A stretch of 64,000 bases of DNA from Stachybotrys elegans (GCA_020746835.1 JAGPNK010000004.1:1240001-1304000), one strand, 5' to 3'; shown: positions 23,716-35,700, counted from the stretch's first letter. A program made the numbers and translations. The notes: generated by a model not told the origin, from the letters alone.

Positions 23716-24435
23716 TTCCGATGGCGAAGATGGGTCGGCGACGACGGGGTTTGGTGCTTGAGCAGCGGGGGGAAGGGAGGGTGAGGGAGCAGAATAAAAT
23801 AAAATCAGGGTACAACGTGGTGTCTTGCAGCCGTTTGGTGGGCTGGAGTATATGTGTTGGAGATAAGATACCGTACCGTGGGTATTTTGGTAGGTATGTA
23901 TGCGGTATGCGGGAAGAGGCTGTTCTCAACCACAGTGGAAAAACGTATGCTGAGTGGTACCCTGCCAAGGACTAACGGCACGGCAGGCAGGAAGTCGAGA
24001 CGGTAGGCGCGGGTGACGGTATTAAACTAGGTAGGTAGCCCAGCCCGGCCCGTAGGCGGTGGTTATGGTGGGTAATACCTGTAGTGGTCGGGCCAGTAGG
24101 CCGGTTTGTCCTCTCTCTCTCTGGTGGCTGTGGGGTAACAAGCCACGGCGCGGGAGAGCAGGATGGGAGGAGAGGGAGGGAGAGATCGATCAGAGAAAAA
24201 GTATGGAGTAAGAGGAGATTAAAAATGAAAGGGAAAAAAGGTTAGGAAAAGGAAACCAGGTCTCTGTGTGGGGGTTGGCGGGCTGCATCAAGCATAGCAC
24301 ATCTGAGAATGCAATGCAGCGGCCAAAAACGGACAGGCGTGACAATACAGGCAAGGAAGCCCGCTTGCCCTTTTCCTTTTCCTCTGGGCGAGCCAAATCA
24401 AAGCAGCGCAATGCGAAGCAGGTGCACAACCGATA

Positions 24436-24578
24436 AGGTCCAGGTCCAGGTCCAGGTCCAGGTCCAGGTCCAGGTTCCAAGTGCCAGGTCTAAGCTTGGT
24501 CGGTTCCAGTTCCAATTCGATTCAGTCCAATTCGGGTCAGGCCAGGCCAGGTCAGGTCAGTTCAGTTCAGTTCAGTTC
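24436..24578. repeat. AGGTCC hexamer array followed by a graded pentamer array
   Basis: Six perfect AGGTCC units occupy 24,436-24,471 and a seventh is imperfect. After about 65 bp of related degenerate sequence, eight pentamers occupy 24,539-24,578 in the order AGGCC x2, AGGTC x2, AGTTC x4. The reading frames across it only encode dipeptide repeats, so it is non-coding. Confidence 0.9.
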
Positions 24579-25767
24579 AAATTCGGTCCAAGTTCAAAGC
24601 GGCAGTCAAGGCGTCAGGACCCCAAGGGCGAATCTCCAGCACGGGGAGATTGATATGCGACTGATGTTTGATATCATGATAGTAAGGTTCTGGTCCGCGC
24701 AGGTCTCCGTGTATATACCCAAGAGACCGGGGTATGTTGGGTAATCCAAGACTTGCAGCGAGCGGCACTACTGGAAGCCAGGATGGTCCTAGATCCAAGC
24801 AAGAGCGACACGTCGGCAAGACGAATGAGGCCGAATACGGTTGATGTCTGACGACTAGATAGGGGGGGGGCCTTGACGGGACGAGGGGTGTGATTGGCGG
24901 CCGTCAAGTCAGGAAGACAGCTGAACTGGAGGCCGGCAGGTAGGTAAGAGGCGGGTGATAACAAGACGACGTATGTAGGCACGACGAATTGGATTGGATG
25001 GATGACTGTCCAGGAGCGAGTGAGACAGACAGAAGGCAATATGTCGATAGCGGTCCGTCCACGTAGTAAGGGGGGATAAGCCAGCCGACGGGTTGCAAGG
25101 AAAGGCCCTGTAAGGTTCCTCCACTCGCTTTTTCCAAGTGGCAGTGGCCGAGACACTTACAGCGCCGTGCTATGCACCAGCTGGGTGAGAGTCTGATACA
25201 GGCAAAGCACAAGCACTGGACCAAATACCCGTAAAGGATGGGAGACCGGTCAATCCAGCGAGCCAGGGAGGGGGTGGGTTGAAATTCCGGGCGAAGATCG
25301 ACACTCCGTAATGATGTTGCTAGAGCGCGGGTTACGAGGACCTCTTCGAGAGTCTGGTAAGGGAAAAGGGTGGGAGGGAATGAGGAGGAGTAAGAAAGAA
25401 AAAAGAGAGAGATGAAAGGGGGAAACTGGCTTTCAGTTGTTCTTTAATCTTCTTGGTCGACTGCTTCTCCTTTTATTTTCCTGGTCCCGGCTTGTGAGTA
25501 TTTCTCCTGGTCAACTTTCCGGGCAGCAACGTGGACACGCTTTCTTACAGTTCCGAAAAGAGGAGGGGGAGGAAAACGAGATGGATGCAATGATGCGGAC
25601 GGATAGGGCCGGGCACCAGAGATACGAGTAAGCTGGAGTAGCTGCGAAGGTACCAACCTGTTATGGAGGTGGCGGCGGCGGTGGTGGTGGTGGGTGGGCT
25701 TTTTGTAAAAAGACGTTGCGTATGTACGCATGCGGTGTTTTGCGCGGAAGCGTGCTGCGCCTGTTCT

Positions 25768-25850
25768 GAGTGTGTGTGTGCGTGCGTGTGTGTGTGTGAG
25801 TGTGAGTGTGTGTGTATGCGTGGTTGCGTAGATGCGTTTGAGTGTGTGTG
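25768..25850. repeat. GT-rich imperfect microsatellite
   Basis: A run of TGTGTG with interspersed TGAG and TGCG units, about 80 bp, in the non-coding region upstream of taf12. Confidence 0.85.
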
Positions 25851-27321
25851 TAGGTGAGGGAAAAGGTGGTGTGCGGGTGTCAGTCCGGAAGCCTCAACCT
25901 CGTCGCCAACGTCTGGCGGGCAACAGAGAGATGCAATAATCGTAGATGCGTAGAATCGCAGTTCAAAACACTGGCCGAGGAGTAAATATCCTTGACGAAG
26001 CGTCGTGGGCAGCAAACAGCAAGGCCAAGGGGTCATACAATGGTGGCTTCCGGGCTGGTCTTATACCGCTTCCATGGCTTCTTCTAGCTTCGACAAGCGA
26101 CCACACTCGCGCACATGTAATAATGAGGGGGGGTTAGTAAAAATAAAAATAATCACATAGAGCACAAAAACAGAGCATGGCCATTTCCCGCTTTCCAAAC
26201 AGGCAAAAGCTGGGCTGGTTGGTTGGCCGGCTGCAGAGCCTCTGCCAGACTCGGAGCCCGTCTGCGCTGTCCATCTATCCACCCCTGGCTTTCTCGCAGC
26301 CATGCCGCCTGTCTGGCCCCAGTCTTTTGGGCAGCAATGCTCCAAAATGCTTCCCGACTTCTGCCCTCGTCGACCAGTGAGGGATGCCAGCCGTGAGAGA
26401 AATTTTTCATCCTGCTCCAGCTCGTCAAGCGACAGGACTTGCGCGGCGCATCCTCGCTTGCCTACCTCGGACCCTCCATGACTCTTCCCAGGGCAGCCAA
26501 CTCACACGGATGTGTTTACCTTGTCGTGAGGAGTGGCCAGCGATCTCCCGCTACCAGCCTGTCCGGCCGGGGTTGACGGGTCGCTACTCCAGCTTCAGGG
26601 ATCTAGGGACCCAGCGACCGAGGCATGGTGCTGAGCCCTGGCCGTCTTCGTTGTCTTGCGTAGGACGGTGTGGCAACCCGAACTATATCCTAATACTTGT
26701 TATGGCATAGGGGGGGGCAAGGTGCATATGTAATTCACAACGGCCTGTAATCTGATTATCAATATCCCGCCGGTTCTTCAACATCTTCGACACCGACTCG
26801 ACGGGCGTGTGAAGCATGCTTGGATCTTGGTGACAGCCGTGGTCTGTCTATGTGAAGCAAACACATCCGTCAATGTCCCTCTCCGCAGGCTTCGTCGTGT
26901 CAGAACTGCTACATCCCATGGGTGTGCGCTGCGAAATAGCCAGTCGCTCAGAGCTCAGTACGGAGTATTGAGCCGTCTATCAATCAGTAAAATGATGAAA
27001 TGCCTATGTACTATGTTATATTAGGACAGGCGTTGGCCAGGATGTGCTACGTAATCAAGCCTTCTCTGGAACAACAGATAGTCCGAATTAGGCTAGGCAC
27101 TTTGAACCGCAAACACGGTCTTGGCCTGCCGTCGCGTTGGATCCGCATCAAGCTCGGCCAGTCGAATCTTAATTATACCATCTCTATCTTCCTGTAGTTT
27201 TTCAATTCTCCTGTCATCTTTCCTCGACTACGGATCCCATCTTATGTCTCTTGCCAGCGAGACCTGAGTAATCTTCGAAATCCCGACAAAACTGTTCGAG
27301 TCACTGTCCCCGGTACCGAGT

Positions 27322-29608
27322 ATGAATCCGAACCCAGGTCAGACGCCTCAGCAGGTGTCGGCGCAACAGCCTCGTCCTCAGGGACAGCCTGGCGCCCAAG
27401 CCCAACCGCGCATTCCCATGTACCAGCCTGCCCATATCCGAAATCTACCTACCTTGACCGCCGACGAGAAGGACAAGTACGAAAAGGGTCTTCAGGCGCT
27501 GTGGAATAAGGTCAACAGCACGGACCCCGATACGCCCGACCACATCCAAGCCAGATCCAAGATTATTGAGTTTTCCAAGATATTGACGGGCAAGATTCAT
27601 CAGCGGAGGCACCAGATGACCCAGCAACCCGGCCAGCAAGGCCAGCAGCCTCAGGCTCGGCAAGCACCACAGGCCCAAGCAGCTCAACCGCAGCAAGCGC
27701 AGCAGCAGCAGCAAAAGCCGCCCACACCGCAAACCCCCGTCCATCCTCCTGTCCAACCACAAGCGCAGGCACAACAGCAGGCAGCCGCCTCTGCTTCGAC
27801 GACCGCTCCTACGCTGGCGCAAAACCCATCCCAGCTCGGCCAGCAGGCTCAGGCTGGTGTCAAGCCGCAGACTCAGTCCCAGTCACAAAATGCCCCCGCT
27901 GGCGCAGCCACAGAAGGAATGGCTGCCCAGGCTCAGGCAGGCCAGGCGGCAGCAGCTCAAGCGGCTCAAGCAGCACAAAAGATGAAGATTCCAGACCACG
28001 TTCGAGAGCACGTCAACAAGATTGTATTTCGTGCTCCGTTGCAGTATGCCGACAAGAGCCCCGAGCAGGTCGCTGCCTGGATCGAAGACATTAAGGAAAA
28101 ATACGGGCGTGCCCTTACAACAATGGAGTCGAGTAAAAAGCTGGCCACAGACCTGGAGAAGTATTACAACGACAGGCAGCAGGCCGGTACACCTTTGAAA
28201 GACAAGGAACTTCAAAATTACCAACTGCGTAAGGAGCAGCAAACCAAAGCGTATAACGGAGCCCTCAAGTGGGTTGAGGGAGTTCGAAAACAGCAGGCCA
28301 TGCTGGCGCAGAGCCAGGCCAACCAGAACAGTCAGGCTTCTGCCGCTGCGGCTCCGGCAGCTGGCACGGGGACACCTGCTCAGCGCGTGAATAATGCGAA
28401 TGCGCAGCCGGCTGCAAACAATGCTCAGAGCGGTGGGAACGCACAAGCCAATTCGCAGAATACACCTGCAGTGAATCCCTCTCTCGAGGCAGTGAAGAAT
28501 CAGCAGGCGGCGGCAGCTGCTGCTGCTGCTGCTGCGAGGCAAACCCCAACAAACGGCACTCCTACACCAACACAGCCAAGGCCTATGCCCAGTACTATTC
28601 AGCCCACTGCTCCCGCGCCGCCTCAACAAGCTCAAGCGCAGCCTGCCAGGCCCGAGCAGCCGCAACCACCACCAGTCAATACCGCCTTTTCGGGGATCGC
28701 AAACCAGGCCCAGTCGGCAGGGACCCCGACACAGGGGGCAGCGCGTGTACAGACACCTCAAGTATCAACCCCCGTCACTGCAGGTGGACCAACGCGAGCA
28801 CTCAGTCATTCGGCGGCTATGAGCCTCGCGAATCAACGAGCCGCCACTACGCCTGGAAGCGCGCCTGTCCCCGGCCAGCCGGGTACCACGGGTACCGCTT
28901 CACCAGCACCTGGTGCCGGAGTGAACCAGAGTGTAATGGGATCTGGAGCACAACACCAGCAGGGCCACCCCCACGCTCACCCGCAACAACCTCAGCAAGC
29001 TATCCAATCCAAGCTCCCAATTCCAAAGGTGCTTCCAGAAAAGGTTACTCAGGTACCACAGGGCGTAACTATGGGTGGTGGTGTCAACACCGGCCGGCCT
29101 ACCGTCTCACAGGGGAGCGGTACGCTGGGTGGTGTTATGAACCAGCCAGCAGTCGCCAAAATCCCTGCATATAACCACGAAGCCGATGGTGATCATGTCT
29201 TGAGCAAGAAGAAGCTGGACGAGCTGGTCCGCCAAGTCTGCGGAGGCACCGGCGAGGGCCAGGAGGGCAACATGCTGACGCCCGAGGTTGAAGAGGTTGG
29301 TCCAGCCCTCCGCTGCTTCTGAGCTTGAATCTACGTATGCTAACTCTAATTAGAACGTTCTGAATCTCGCAGACTCGTTCCTGGACAATGTGCTCCACGC
29401 TGCTTGCCGAAACGCCAAGGAACGAGGGTCCAAGGTGTTGGAGATCAGAGATATACAGCTGGTGCTCGAGCGCGCCTACAACATTCGCATCCCAGGCTAC
29501 TCCTCGGACGAACTGCGAACGGTGCGCAAGATCCTGCCATCGGCGGGCTGGATTGCCAAGATGAGCGCTGTTCAGGCGGCAAAGGTGATGCCGGGCAAGG
29601 GAGAGTGA
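27322..29608 (+). CDS. taf12: TFIID/SAGA subunit TAF12 (histone-fold protein)
   Basis: TAF12 pairs with TAF4 in TFIID and with Ada1 in SAGA. Two exons (27322-29295 and 29354-29608) encode 742 residues. The first 600 residues are rich in Gln, Ala and Pro, with two more ordered blocks: residues about 38-92 ([20 protein letters not shown]...) and about 216-330 ([21 protein letters not shown]...). The histone fold spans about 650-742: [28 protein letters not shown] and then [22 protein letters not shown]. The 58-bp intron uses a non-consensus donor GTTGGT but has a GCTAAC branch and a TTAG acceptor; without splicing the histone fold would be lost, so the intron is required. An Ala run near residue 397-404 comes from GCN repeats. 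Confidence 0.93.
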
Positions 29609-30913
29609 TGCAAATGAGCCATAAAGGAAGGAGGACAGAGGACGTTCAGAGAGCACGGATGCAGCCACGATTATGCTGATAAACAGGGAATGGGACCCAA
29701 AGGAACTGGAGTTACGGTATGCTTACTATATCCCGGCGTCGAGCGTCTTATTGTATTTGAAGGAGGGAGAGATGAGGCGGCCCGAGACACAGACCGGCCA
29801 TCATGGCTGGTGCACCGAGATAAGGGATGATAGCTATGTTGTTTTTAAAAGGCTACTCGCCGTGGCTTCAAAGGAACGATACTTTTTCACATAACATCCT
29901 ATTCTACCTACATATGGATGAGACCAACTTGAACCATTTGTGTCAAGGTGTGCGAATTCGTCCAGTACTGTAGCCATTGCTAAGCACGTGAGCGCTCAAG
30001 TCCGATCATTCCACAAGGACAATAGCCGTTTTGCTAATATACTGCCCTATTCAAGATGCAGCGATGAAGAACGAATGGCTTCTACACGTAAATTATGCAC
30101 CATGGCGTGTCAATGGCCTGCTTCACGATGTCTTCACCTGTAAAACACAGGCATGTGACTGGCGATATTAGGCTGGGATAATTTTGTGCACGCAGCAATG
30201 CAAGCTGCACTCAAGGCACCAGCATCGACAACGTCACTCACTCAAGGCCCCACTCCACAGCATGCACTCGGAGGTACCTATCGCAGTTGACCCTCACAAG
30301 GTAAGGTACGGCCCTAAGGCTATCGGTACCTTTGCGGTACTCGTCACTACGCGCCTGCTTCCTCCAGCTCACAGGTACCGGAGCGTCGTGGACAGGGGAT
30401 ATTTCCCCACATCGTATGCAAGAGGTACATGCGCCCTCTGCAATATGTTCGCCTGGCGCGTGTGGGTAGCAAGGTACCGTAGCTGTACCTCGAGGTACTA
30501 GTGCGTCGCCCCCCCAAGGCACAGGAATCTGGGTCTCCATCCCTCAGAGCTCGAACCTTCTTGCAACTCGACCTCAACTCCCATTCATCGGCCCAAAACC
30601 ACAACGTCGCCAGGTCGAATACAGCTTGCTCGTCTCGTCCTCGGTTCCAGCCAGCAGGTGTCACTCTAGGACCCTGCGATCCTGCGTTTTCCTCTTTCTC
30701 CCTTTGGGCTCGCACCTGATTGATTGCCCAGGCGCCCACTTCCCTTTGCCTGACCTAGCCATTACGCACTCGGAGCGCCGCCTAGCGACATCGCCTCACA
30801 GTACACCTCCGGTCCGGCCATCAATCGTCAGCAAACACCGTCCACGGTTCCCCATCATCGCCACGCCTGCGAGATCCCCCTCTCGACAACACTAATTAGC
30901 CGCTAAACAAGCT
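29609..30913. other. Intergenic region between taf12 and rpn3
   Basis: About 1.3 kb holding the taf12 3' UTR and the rpn3 promoter. It includes a cluster of GGTACC palindromes (30,273-30,500), listed separately, and a CT-rich leader at about 30,650-30,900. No gene is seen. Confidence 0.55.
30273..30498. promoter_or_regulatory. Cluster of GGTACC / GTAC elements upstream of rpn3
   Basis: GGTACC occurs at 30,273, 30,325, 30,374 and 30,473, and further GTAC cores lie at about 30,306, 30,337, 30,425, 30,485 and 30,495. The density is far above chance for a 6-bp palindrome. Function is unknown. Confidence 0.35.
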
Positions 30914-32720
30914 ATGCCCGGCAAGACTCCTCGTAACCACAGCAAAGACCCTGACACAAAAGACGTCGACATGAAGGACACCAAGGCAAAGGGCAAGAAG
31001 CCCACCAAGGATGGTGACGAGGAGATGACGGTAGTCGTTCCTCCTTCCAAGGCCTCCAAGACTGAGTCTGCAGATGCCGAGGGCGACGTATCCATGGAGG
31101 AGGAGCCTAAGGTTGATCCCTTCGCACAGGCGGTAGCAGGTGAGCTCACCACACCGCATAACACGTACCGTCAACAAACACTGACAAGCATCGTGTCGCA
31201 GAGATCAAGAGCAACTTTGCTCTTCTAGATCGCGCCGTAGCCCTATACGACCCCCGATTCTCCCTGCGAGCATTGCGATCCATCTCCCTTATCCGCAAGC
31301 GCTTGACGCCCGACATCATCGCCCAGGTGGTCGTCGATACCTTTCCCGCGCCTGCTGCCTCGGCGAGAACGTCTAAGAACCTCCTGCTCGCCGTCGGTCG
31401 TGAAGATTATCAGAGCCGCGCCACCGACTCCGAGATGGAGGTCGACAGCGAGCCGAAACCGGCCAAGAACGGCTCCAAGAAGGAAAACAAGGAAATCATT
31501 CCTGAGATTGACGTATTCCTCGGCATCCTCATCCAAGTCTACCTTTTCGACTCCAAGGACTACAAGAAGGGCGCCTCCTTCTCCAACTATCTGGCCGAGC
31601 GGATCCAGTCCCTCAACCGCCGCACACTCGATTCACTGTCCGCCAAGGTCTACTTCTACTTCTCTCTCTTTTGCGAGCACATGGAGCCTCTTCCCCCATC
31701 GTCCGAGTCTCCGATTTTCGTCATCCGCCCAACTCTGCTTGCCGCTCTCCGAACAGCCGTGCTGCGAAAGGATATCGACACCCAGGCATCCGTTATTGTG
31801 CTGCTCCTGAGAAACTACTTGCTCACATCGCACATCAGCCAGGCTGATCTGCTCGTCTCTCACACGCAATTCCCTGAGAACGCCGTCAACAACCAAGTCG
31901 CTCGCTTCCTCTACTACCTGGGCCGCATCCGGGCGATTCAGCTGCGATACACCGAGGCGCATGAGCATCTCACTGCGGCCACCCGCAAGGCCCCCTCGAG
32001 TAACTGCGCCGTCGGCTTCTCGCAGACCGCGACCAAGCTTCTGCTGGTCGTTGAGCTGCTAATGGGTGACATTCCCGACCGTGCCACGTTCCGCCAGCCA
32101 GCTCTGGAGGATGCGCTTCGCCCCTACTTCCTCCTCGTCCAGGCTGTTCGCGTGGGTAATCTTGAGGATTTCGAGACCACCATTGCCGACCACGCCGACA
32201 CCTTCCGAAGGGACGGTACATACACCCTCATCCTGCGCCTCCGACAAAACGTCATCAAGACTGGTATTCGCATGATGTCCCTGTCCTACTCTCGCATCTC
32301 CCTGCGCGACATCTGCATTCGTCTGCATCTCGGCAGCGAGGAATCCGCCGAGTACATTGTGGCAAAAGCCATCCGCGATGGTGTTATTGAGGCTACACTA
32401 GACCGAGAAAGGGGTTTTATGAAGAGCAAGGAGGTTGGCGATGTGTATGCGACACGAGAGCCTGGCGAGGCCTTCCACGACCGAATCCGGGCATGTCTCG
32501 CTCTTCATGATGAGAGCGTTAAGGTAAGCGGGAAAATGCTATCTGCATGACGAAGATATACTGATAAATGATGCAGGCCATGCGATTCCCTATGAACCAG
32601 CACCGACTCGAGCTTAAGAATGCCCAGGAAGCAAGAGAGCGCGAGCGCGAGATGGCCAAGGAGATTCAAGAGGGCGATCTAGATGAGGATGACCTTGGGG
32701 GCGAGTTTGACGGCATGTAG
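30914..32720 (+). CDS. rpn3: 26S proteasome lid subunit Rpn3 (PSMD3)
   Basis: Rpn3 is a PCI-domain scaffold subunit of the 19S regulatory lid. Three exons (30914-31139, 31202-32523, 32577-32720) encode 563 residues. Intron 1 (62 bp) has GTGAGC, CTGAC and CGCAG; intron 2 (53 bp) has GTAAGC and GCAG. The N-terminal 70 residues are a charged linker rich in Lys, Asp and Glu. The helical-repeat region follows (EIKSNFALLDRAVALYDPRFSLRALRSISLIRKRLTP...), and the PCI domain occupies about 390-530: YSRISLRDICIRLHLGSEESAEYIVAKAIRDGVIEA. The third exon adds AMRFPMNQHRLELKNAQEARERERE and an acidic tail ending in FDGM, both usual for the family. Without the last intron removed the protein would end early. 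Confidence 0.95.
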
Positions 32721-33654
32721 ATTCACCATCCATGTGTTATTACTATAATCAACTGCAACAATGGCTTGGGGAGCTTCCAGGGTCTTGGCTTCAACGCTCG
32801 CGCATGTTTGACCACAATTCGGAAATTCGGAGGCGGCGCAGGACGAGCTGCATGGGCATGTTGGACGGGCATCGACGCCGCCGACCTTTGATAGACGGAA
32901 GGCAGCGTGTTTCATGATTCTCTCGATAATCAGTTCCCGGTGACGGAAGGGTCATAGGAGTCAAGGTATCCGGGGAGTCTGGGGACAGGCAGGAAGAAGA
33001 CTGCTTAGACTTCAGGGGAATCTGCATCTCTATCTCTTTGGTTCTCTTCCCCTCCATGTATATTAAATGAGGCCTAAGTCGAGGGGCTCCGCAAGCAAGT
33101 AGAAACACGTACACCAAGCAAGGATGGGGAGAGTTAATCAGCATCCCTAGTGCTAGCTAGTACGTGCATTGATCGGTTAGCCAGACATGTAGGGCGTCAG
33201 ATGTCATCGGCGACAAGCGCTTTTGAGTCACTGCGCGGCACAGTTCTCGATAAGTCTTTGACCGAACTTCTGTAAACATCCAGGAACCAACGGGAGGAAG
33301 CATGCATCGAAGCGGGGGGCCCCATTATCTGGTTACGATCCCTGCAGCCATGTCAAACTTGTCATGGCAGGGCGCAAGGCATCCGCGGCTTGACATGCGG
33401 CCCGTTCACCAACCATGGCGCAGTCAACAATTCGATGTGGCCTAGACACAGAGCCAGGCTGATCCCTCCATGGGATAGGACGTTTTTCTTGACCTAGGTG
33501 ACGATGACTTGGGCAGTCCAAGTTCTATATAAATACTTAGCCACGTCGGTCTTAGGACGGTTGTTTTCATTGAACTAACAAGAACCGCCTCGGCATCTGT
33601 GAATACATTCATACTTACTTACTTTGCCACTCAGCTACGCAACGAATTGTTACA
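32721..33654. other. Intergenic region upstream of the LRR gene
   Basis: About 0.93 kb containing the rpn3 3' UTR and the promoter of the LRR gene, including a clear TATA box near 33,526. No gene is seen. Confidence 0.55.
33526..33534 (+). promoter_or_regulatory. TATA box of the LRR gene
   Basis: TATATAAAT lies about 125 bp upstream of the ATG at 33,655, a sensible distance for a fungal gene with a short leader. In yeasts such strong TATA boxes mark regulated, often stress-responsive genes; that extension is inference. Confidence 0.5.
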
Positions 33655-35700
33655 ATGGCTACCGCAACACAAGTTCAGCTATCGACTGGGTCCCTTCGTA
33701 TCGGCCCCAGCCTTGATGGGGGGAACAAGCAAGTCGAGGTCGACATGGCCGCCATCATGCAGGAGGCGGCCGAGCTTGCTGGGCTTTGCAGACAGTCACT
33801 CAATGATCTCGAAATGCATCTTCCCGACTTCGACCCGGGTAAGAGTCTCACGGCCGACGAGATCCTGGCCCTGCCTTTGGGAGAGCATCGCGCTCCTGAT
33901 GCTCTGTACCACTTGCCTCGACGAAAATCACCCCGGCATCAGCTCGCCTTGGCCATCGCTCCTCTCATGTACCCGGTGCACGAGGGCTCTCTGACGGCCA
34001 TCATCCGATACGAGGCCGACCGAGTGAGGCTTCGCTCGTGGGCCGCTCTACAGCGCCGCTACGACATGCTCGAAACGACCAGACGCAATGGGCGTACTGC
34101 GCATGGCCTGACTGGCGGCGCTGGTCCAGGTGTACGGGCCCCGGTCTGGTCTAACAGAATCACATCTCAGGGCCCATGGGATCCTGCCAAGCATCCCGTC
34201 TCGCTGGACGGCGTGCCTGCTATCCCTATGCCGGTGCGCGTCTCGCAGGGGGCGGACCTGGAGCCATTCCTCACGCATCTGCGCCAGGGCGGTACGCACG
34301 AGCTCGCCGGAGACGACGACGGATGGGATCTCGATGCTGGAAAAGGAGAGCCATACTATGGGGTCAAAGGCGCCGAGTTCCGTAAAGGAGTCGTGTATGA
34401 AGATGGGCGCATGGACTTGTGCAAAATGGTTGTTGGGCCTGACCACATCTGGAAGCTCATGGACAGCCTCGCACCCAACGAGTTTGTCAGGCATTTCCTG
34501 CTGGGCAATAATATCATCGGGCCTGTTGGCGCCGAGGCTATTGCCAGCTTCATCACCTCGTTTCCTGAGCGTATGGACACTTGGTACCTGGCCGGGAACT
34601 GCATCGATGGGCCCAGCTTCAAGGTCCTGGTAGATGCCATGGTCAAGTCGCCTGCCATCACCAATGTTTGGCTGAAACGAAATCCCCTTGGGTTCGGTGC
34701 TGCTCACGATCTCTTCCGGCTCATCACCCAGACCAAGAACCTGCGCACGCTGGACCTGGATCAGACCGAGCTCGGCAACCGTGGTGTAGCCGACATGTTC
34801 TCGAAGCTTGCGCAATACCGTGGTCCAGAGGGCAGCAAACTGCCGCTTCGCAACCTGTACCTGAACGGCAACGGCATCTCGGTTGAGGCTGTGGAGGCCA
34901 TTGTGGCCTTCTTATCCTCGCCGCACTGCGGCTTAACCTCCATCTACATGTCCACCAATCCGCTCGGAGACGAGGGCGTCCAGACCCTGGCAGCAGCGCT
35001 GCGCAATGCACCGTATCTCACTCGACTGTTCTTACAATCGGTCGGAGTCAGCACCAAAGGTGCCATTGCGCTGTGCGAAGCCTTGGCTGGTCACCCGGGG
35101 ATCCGATCGCTGGATCTGGGACAGGCATACGCCACGCAGGATCTCAAGCAGGCGTACAACTACATTGAGGACGCCGCTGTACCGAGCATCGCAAACCTCC
35201 TCCGCAAGACAACTCAACTCGAGTACTTCAACTTGGGTTACTGCACCATTTCCCCATCGCAGCTCCTCACTCTCTCGTCTGCCGTTCTTGAGAGCCCATC
35301 TCTGCTCTCCTACGCGGCGCACTCCATCCTTCCGGACCGCAGCCGCCCAGAAGCAACCTTCACGCCGCGCCGCGAGCAGCGAATGCCCGATGCAATGGCC
35401 CCTACTTTGACGCAGATCGAGGCTGGAAAGGCGGTCCAGGATCATCTGCAGGCCCACGTGCACGCCAAATACGGGCCGGACGTTTCGTACACCATGTTCT
35501 GGGAGGAGGAGAAGCGATGGCTTGTCAGCGACCGCACCGATGTGCGCAAAATTGACAGCGTCTATCGCAACCGAGATGCTGGTCGGGCACGACGCGGGTT
35601 GATGACACTGGTCAAGGACTGGGAGGAGGGCGATGATACGCTGGAGCATGTGCAGAGGGCGCAGGGGCCTGTTTGCACTCTGCGACTCCTCCACCATTAA
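33655..35700 (+). CDS. Leucine-rich-repeat (RNase-inhibitor-like) protein, function unknown
   Basis: One exon encodes 681 residues. Residues about 1-270 have no fold I recognise but look globular. From about 275 to 560 there are tandem LRR units of the RNI type, for example HFLLGNNIIGPVGAEAIASF, TWYLAGNCIDGPSFKVLVDAM, NVWLKRNPLGFGAAHDLFRLI, TLDLDQTELGNRGVADMF, NLYLNGNGISVEAVEAIV and SIYMSTNPLGDEGVQTLAAAL. These are the 28-29-residue alternation of strand and helix seen in Ran-GAP and NLR proteins. The C terminus (about 590-681) is charged. There is no signal peptide, NACHT or membrane segment, so it is probably a cytosolic binding protein. It could resemble RanGAP, but no catalytic Arg finger region was identified, so I do not call it that. 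The start follows a TATA box and a short leader. Confidence 0.8.
   Translation: MATATQVQLSTGSLRIGPSLDGGNKQVEVDMAAIMQEAAELAGLCRQSLNDLEMHLPDFDPGKSLTADEILALPLGEHRAPDALYHLPRRKSPRHQLALAIAPLMYPVHEGSLTAIIRYEADRVRLRSWAALQRRYDMLETTRRNGRTAHGLTGGAGPGVRAPVWSNRITSQGPWDPAKHPVSLDGVPAIPMPVRVSQGADLEPFLTHLRQGGTHELAGDDDGWDLDAGKGEPYYGVKGAEFRKGVVYEDGRMDLCKMVVGPDHIWKLMDSLAPNEFVRHFLLGNNIIGPVGAEAIASFITSFPERMDTWYLAGNCIDGPSFKVLVDAMVKSPAITNVWLKRNPLGFGAAHDLFRLITQTKNLRTLDLDQTELGNRGVADMFSKLAQYRGPEGSKLPLRNLYLNGNGISVEAVEAIVAFLSSPHCGLTSIYMSTNPLGDEGVQTLAAALRNAPYLTRLFLQSVGVSTKGAIALCEALAGHPGIRSLDLGQAYATQDLKQAYNYIEDAAVPSIANLLRKTTQLEYFNLGYCTISPSQLLTLSSAVLESPSLLSYAAHSILPDRSRPEATFTPRREQRMPDAMAPTLTQIEAGKAVQDHLQAHVHAKYGPDVSYTMFWEEEKRWLVSDRTDVRKIDSVYRNRDAGRARRGLMTLVKDWEEGDDTLEHVQRAQGPVCTLRLLHH

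Larger units (their letters stand above)
23716..27321. other. Long divergent intergenic region (acidic-protein gene / taf12)
   Basis: This 3.6-kb segment lies between two divergently transcribed genes. It contains TAGGTAGG-type repeats (about 24,030), a hexamer and a pentamer tandem array (24,436-24,578), a GT-rich tract (25,768-25,850) and no reading frame with recognisable domains. Poly-purine stretches near 25,380-25,420 resemble leaders of minus-strand transcripts. Confidence 0.55.

Noticed and set aside
27883..28761. 292-codon minus-strand frame
   Set aside because: Antisense of the Gln/Ala-rich region of taf12; Leu/Arg/Cys-rich translation is the expected mirror of CAG/GCN codons.
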